This document shows, one piece after another, positions 61,939-64,000 of a DNA stretch of 64,000 nt. The DNA comes from Paraburkholderia sprentiae WSM5005. GTDB lineage: Bacteria; Pseudomonadota; Gammaproteobacteria; Burkholderiales; Burkholderiaceae. The notes under the pieces are model-generated. The model ran no database searches, was not told the origin of the DNA, and saw only the letters and a program-made list of their open reading frames with translations. The position numbers and the translations under genes were made by a program. The stretch lies in assembly GCF_001865575.2 (NCBI RefSeq), contig NZ_CP017563.2, positions 806,001 to 870,000 on the forward strand, given 5' to 3'. How positions within the stretch are numbered: position 1 is the stretch's first letter; each line of letters starts with the position of its first letter.

Positions 61939-62922
61939 TCAGTCGTTGAGAGCGTGCGTCGCGGCGTTGACCAACTGCTCGCTTTTCGCCCAAAGCTGGC
62001 TGGCTTTTTCGGCATCGAGCAGATACGCCCGTGCGCCGTCTGCAAACGCGTTGGCCACATCGGTGATCGGCGCGATCGCGCAATCTTCGAGATAGCGTCC
62101 GCCAATCTCGGCCTGGTCAGCCACGACCGCGGCCCAGACCGACGTTGCCGCTGCTTGCGGGATTTCTTTCAGCACCGGCGGGGGCAGACCCGCTTCGGCG
62201 CGCGCGTTCCCAACGGTCTCGAAAAGACCCTGCAAATCTTCTTGCGAAAAATGACGAGGAAGAGCAGTGAGACTGTTTCCTGGCATCACCGAGGCAGCAC
62301 GGACGCCGCGATCGCGGTGTCGCCGGTCGAATTCGACGGCGAACAGAGCGTTGGCTGTCTTTGACCGACCATAGGCAACAAACGGGTCATATGCCTGTTG
62401 CTCAAAGTTCGGATCGTTCAGGTCGACGTCGGCAACGCGATGCGCTTGCGACGACAACACGACGAGGCGCCCGTTATCGACGAGTAGCGGTTCGATCCGC
62501 GTGACCAAAGCGAAATGCCCAAGATGGTTGGTCCCGAACTGAAGTTCGAAGCCATCCACCGTCCGGCCGAACGGCGTGGCCATGATGCCGGCGTTGGCGA
62601 TGATGGCATCGAACGGCCGGCCGTCAGTCAGGAGCTTATCGGCGCAAGCACGAACGCTTTTCAGGGATGCGAGATTAATTTCAATCAACTCGAGGCTGCC
62701 GCCGCTTTGCAACGCGGCATCACGCACCGAAGCAACGGCGCGTTCAGCTTTCGCGAGCTCCCGGACGGCGCCGACGACGCTGGCGCCATGAGCAACCAGC
62801 GAGCGGGCGGTTTCGATGCCTATACCCGACGATGCACCTGACACAAGGAACCGCTTTCCCTTGAGATCAACGCCTGAGAGCACCTCATCGGCGGTCGACT
62901 TTGCACCAAACTTCTTCGTCAT
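61939..62922 (-). CDS. Short-chain dehydrogenase, retinol-dehydrogenase/WWOX-like group
   Basis: 327 residues from MTKKFGAKSTADEVLSGVDL. The cofactor site is FLVSGASSGIGIETARSLVA, NAG in AIIANAGIMATP, and the catalytic residues are in VVLSSQAHRVAD (Ser) and VAYGRSKTANALF (Tyr, Lys). The C-terminal extension is typical of the larger SDRs acting on lipophilic or aromatic substrates. The start at 62922 follows AAGGAAAAG. Sites related to the TetR operator at 63723-63742 lie upstream (62970-62985), so it is probably controlled by the TetR gene at the right edge. Confidence 0.86.
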   Translation of the reverse strand: MTKKFGAKSTADEVLSGVDLKGKRFLVSGASSGIGIETARSLVAHGASVVGAVRELAKAERAVASVRDAALQSGGSLELIEINLASLKSVRACADKLLTDGRPFDAIIANAGIMATPFGRTVDGFELQFGTNHLGHFALVTRIEPLLVDNGRLVVLSSQAHRVADVDLNDPNFEQQAYDPFVAYGRSKTANALFAVEFDRRHRDRGVRAASVMPGNSLTALPRHFSQEDLQGLFETVGNARAEAGLPPPVLKEIPQAAATSVWAAVVADQAEIGGRYLEDCAIAPITDVANAFADGARAYLLDAEKASQLWAKSEQLVNAATHALND

Positions 62923-63235
62923 TTCTTTTCCTTGGATTTCGTCTGTTTTCGAGAGCTTTGAGGACATTTCGTAACACGCATTACGATAATAAACGTTACG
63001 TTATTGAGCGTATGCATGTCAAGCGATTCGTCGCTAGAGCGTCGAGAGAAGTCGGGGCGCGATGATGCGTCGCGCCAAGGCCAGATTGGTCGCGAGTTCC
63101 GAACGGGTCTGGCGTTCCTGCTTCCATGCGGGCTGACCGGGAGCGCTGCGTCAGGACTCGCTGAATGCTCGAAGCCGACAGCGCCAGACGGCCTGGGGAC
63201 TCAGAAGGCGTGCCCCAGCTGATAATCCTTGGGGC
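62923..63235. other. Regulatory and non-coding region upstream of the SDR
   Basis: CGTAAC-ACGC-ATTACG at 62970-62985 matches the arms of the perfect operator at 63725-63740 in 11 of 12 positions, and a second related site ATAA-N8-TTAT follows at about 62988-63003. Beyond 63010 nothing is recognised except a short hairpin-like end near 63210-63235. Confidence 0.55.
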
Positions 63236-63624
63236 CTAAATATGGGTGAAAGCCTTCACCACCTTGGAGGTAGGGAGCTGCTCCTGGCGGAGTTCGTGTT
63301 CCATCTTCTCACCCGAGTCGCCGATGGGGTAGTGACCATCACGCCAGATCATGTAGTTGTTCGTGTCCAGCACGATCTTGCCCGCGAGCGCTTCCACTGG
63401 CATGTTATTGATGAGCTTGAGCTGGACGGCCACGACAACGAAGTCGCCCGCCGCCGCAGCCTCGGCAGCGGTTGCCGCGATGACGGTCCCAGTTCGTCTA
63501 TGAGTTCCGTCAACGTGTCCGGGCCTCGTGAATTGGAAATAACGACTTCGTAACCGTTCGCGATGGCTGCACGTGCGACATGAATACCAACTTCGCCTGC
63601 GCCGATAATGCCGATTGTGGACAT
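63236..63624 (-). pseudogene. Broken NADP oxidoreductase (F420-dependent type)
   Basis: Starts MSTIGIIGAGEVGIHVARAA (nucleotide-binding GxGxxG) and SNSRGPDTLTELIDELG. Near 63480 the reading frame must change by one base to continue as GDFVVVAVQLKLINNMP, VLDTNNYMIWRDG and SKVVKAFTHI, after which a stop comes where the family normally runs on for about 80 residues. So it has a frameshift and a truncated C-terminus. It lies between the SDR and the divergent TetR gene and is behind the TetR operator. Confidence 0.82.
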
Positions 63625-63722
63625 GAGTCGTTGCACCTCAAGTGAGCCGAGCAGCCTGACGTTGCGTTTGCACGGCATGACTGCTCAATACGCGATTGCA
63701 CCTCCCTCGTGGGAGGCGACGA

Positions 63723-63742
63723 ATCGTAACGTATGTTACGAT
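63723..63742. promoter_or_regulatory. Palindromic operator of the edge TetR gene
   Basis: ATCGTAACGTATGTTACGAT has perfect 8-bp arms around GTAT. It sits in the divergent gap, about 76 bp before the TetR start and 98 bp before the broken oxidoreductase. The related site upstream of the SDR makes a small regulon. Confidence 0.8.
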
Positions 63743-63817
63743 ATCGGGCGGTATGTTATCGGACGGAGTCGTTATTCAATGCCGACCGTTATGAAAAGGT
63801 GCGAGGCAATCTGATCT

Positions 63818-64000
63818 ATGGGACGTCACCGCGAGTTCGATGTGGATGAGGCGCTGGACGCGGCACTTGGCGTGTTCTGGCGCAAGGGCTACGAAGGTGC
63901 GTCGTATGCCGACCTGACGCAGGCCACGGGTGTCGAACGCCCGGCTCTCTACTCGGCGTTCGGCAACAAGGAGGAGTTGTTCCGTCGGGCGCTCGAACGC
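63818..64000 (+). CDS. TetR-family regulator, N-terminal part
   Basis: 61 residues are visible before the window ends: MGRHREFDVDEALDAALGVF, then FWRKGYEGASYADLTQATGV and ERPALYSAFGNKEELFRRAL, a complete TetR helix-turn-helix. The ATG at 63818 is the first in frame after the operator. It is divergent from the broken oxidoreductase and likely represses it, itself and the SDR. The ligand domain is outside the window. Confidence 0.87.
   Translation, partial: MGRHREFDVDEALDAALGVFWRKGYEGASYADLTQATGVERPALYSAFGNKEELFRRALER

Noticed and set aside
1..64000. CRISPR array, tRNA or rRNA genes
   Set aside because: No regularly spaced repeat series and no tRNA cloverleaf or rRNA sequence was recognised; the island is integrated in a protein gene, not in a tRNA.

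Overview
The window is a high-GC chromosomal segment from a member of the Burkholderiales, most likely Paraburkholderia, Caballeronia or a close relative. The grounds are the codon use, several catabolic operons with FadR-type control, a trehalase, a Kup potassium carrier, an efflux operon with its own outer-membrane factor, and dispersed intergenic repeats. No rRNA, tRNA or CRISPR array was seen.

Core region 1 (1-12.4 kb): the N-terminus of a zinc alcohol dehydrogenase, a split YeeE/YedE sulfur-transport pair, a cytochrome b561, and a six-gene minus-strand operon (2044-9961). The operon encodes a zinc sugar-acid dehydrogenase, a mannitol-dehydrogenase-family reductase, an MFS carrier, a UxaA-type dehydratase, an FMN hydroxyacid oxidase and an FAD hydroxyacid dehydrogenase. 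It reads as a hexonate/hexuronate route (L-galactonate- or altronate-like substrate to 2-keto-3-deoxy acid). A divergent FadR-type regulator faces it, with two matching 20-bp sites between them. A drug-type MFS exporter follows.

Mobile island (12,686-36,823, about 24.1 kb): the main discovery. A large serine recombinase (34904-36619) has integrated the island inside a GH37 trehalase gene. Both attachment sites can be read. The two inner half-sites form an imperfect inverted repeat, and removing the island in silico fuses the pieces into one 625-codon trehalase in frame. The island carries a TetR/thioredoxin-reductase-like/methyltransferase cluster, IS1182- and IS110-family elements lying end to end, a MEDS-domain hybrid histidine kinase, an epoxide-hydrolase/Rrf2 pair, an SOS-controlled YedK with a decayed second copy, a glycine-rich repeat protein, a PQQ-dependent dehydrogenase next to an NHL-repeat protein, small immunity-like proteins, and three copies of a 74-bp repeat. 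It also carries a histidyl-tRNA-synthetase-like catalytic-core gene preceded by a complete His-codon attenuator: a leader peptide with four consecutive His codons, a pairing antiterminator and an intrinsic terminator. The gene itself has a +1 frameshift.

Core region 2 (36.8-49.7 kb): the trehalase body, whose 3' end is now supplied by the island and lacks the catalytic base; a Tat/lipoprotein phospholipase C-type phosphoesterase; Kup; a glycosyltransferase; and an operon TetR - HlyD adaptor - ABC ATPase - ABC permease - outer-membrane factor, with overlapping start/stop codons.

Core region 3 (49.7-64 kb): a small hydroxyacid catabolic region (citrate-synthase-like protein with a DNA-binding N-terminus, VOC protein, MFS carrier, SDR, divergent 2-hydroxyacid dehydrogenase) with two identical-architecture operators; a hybrid histidine kinase; a Cache-type chemoreceptor; a TIGR03118-type secreted protein; and an SDR / broken NADP-oxidoreductase / TetR locus sharing a palindromic operator.
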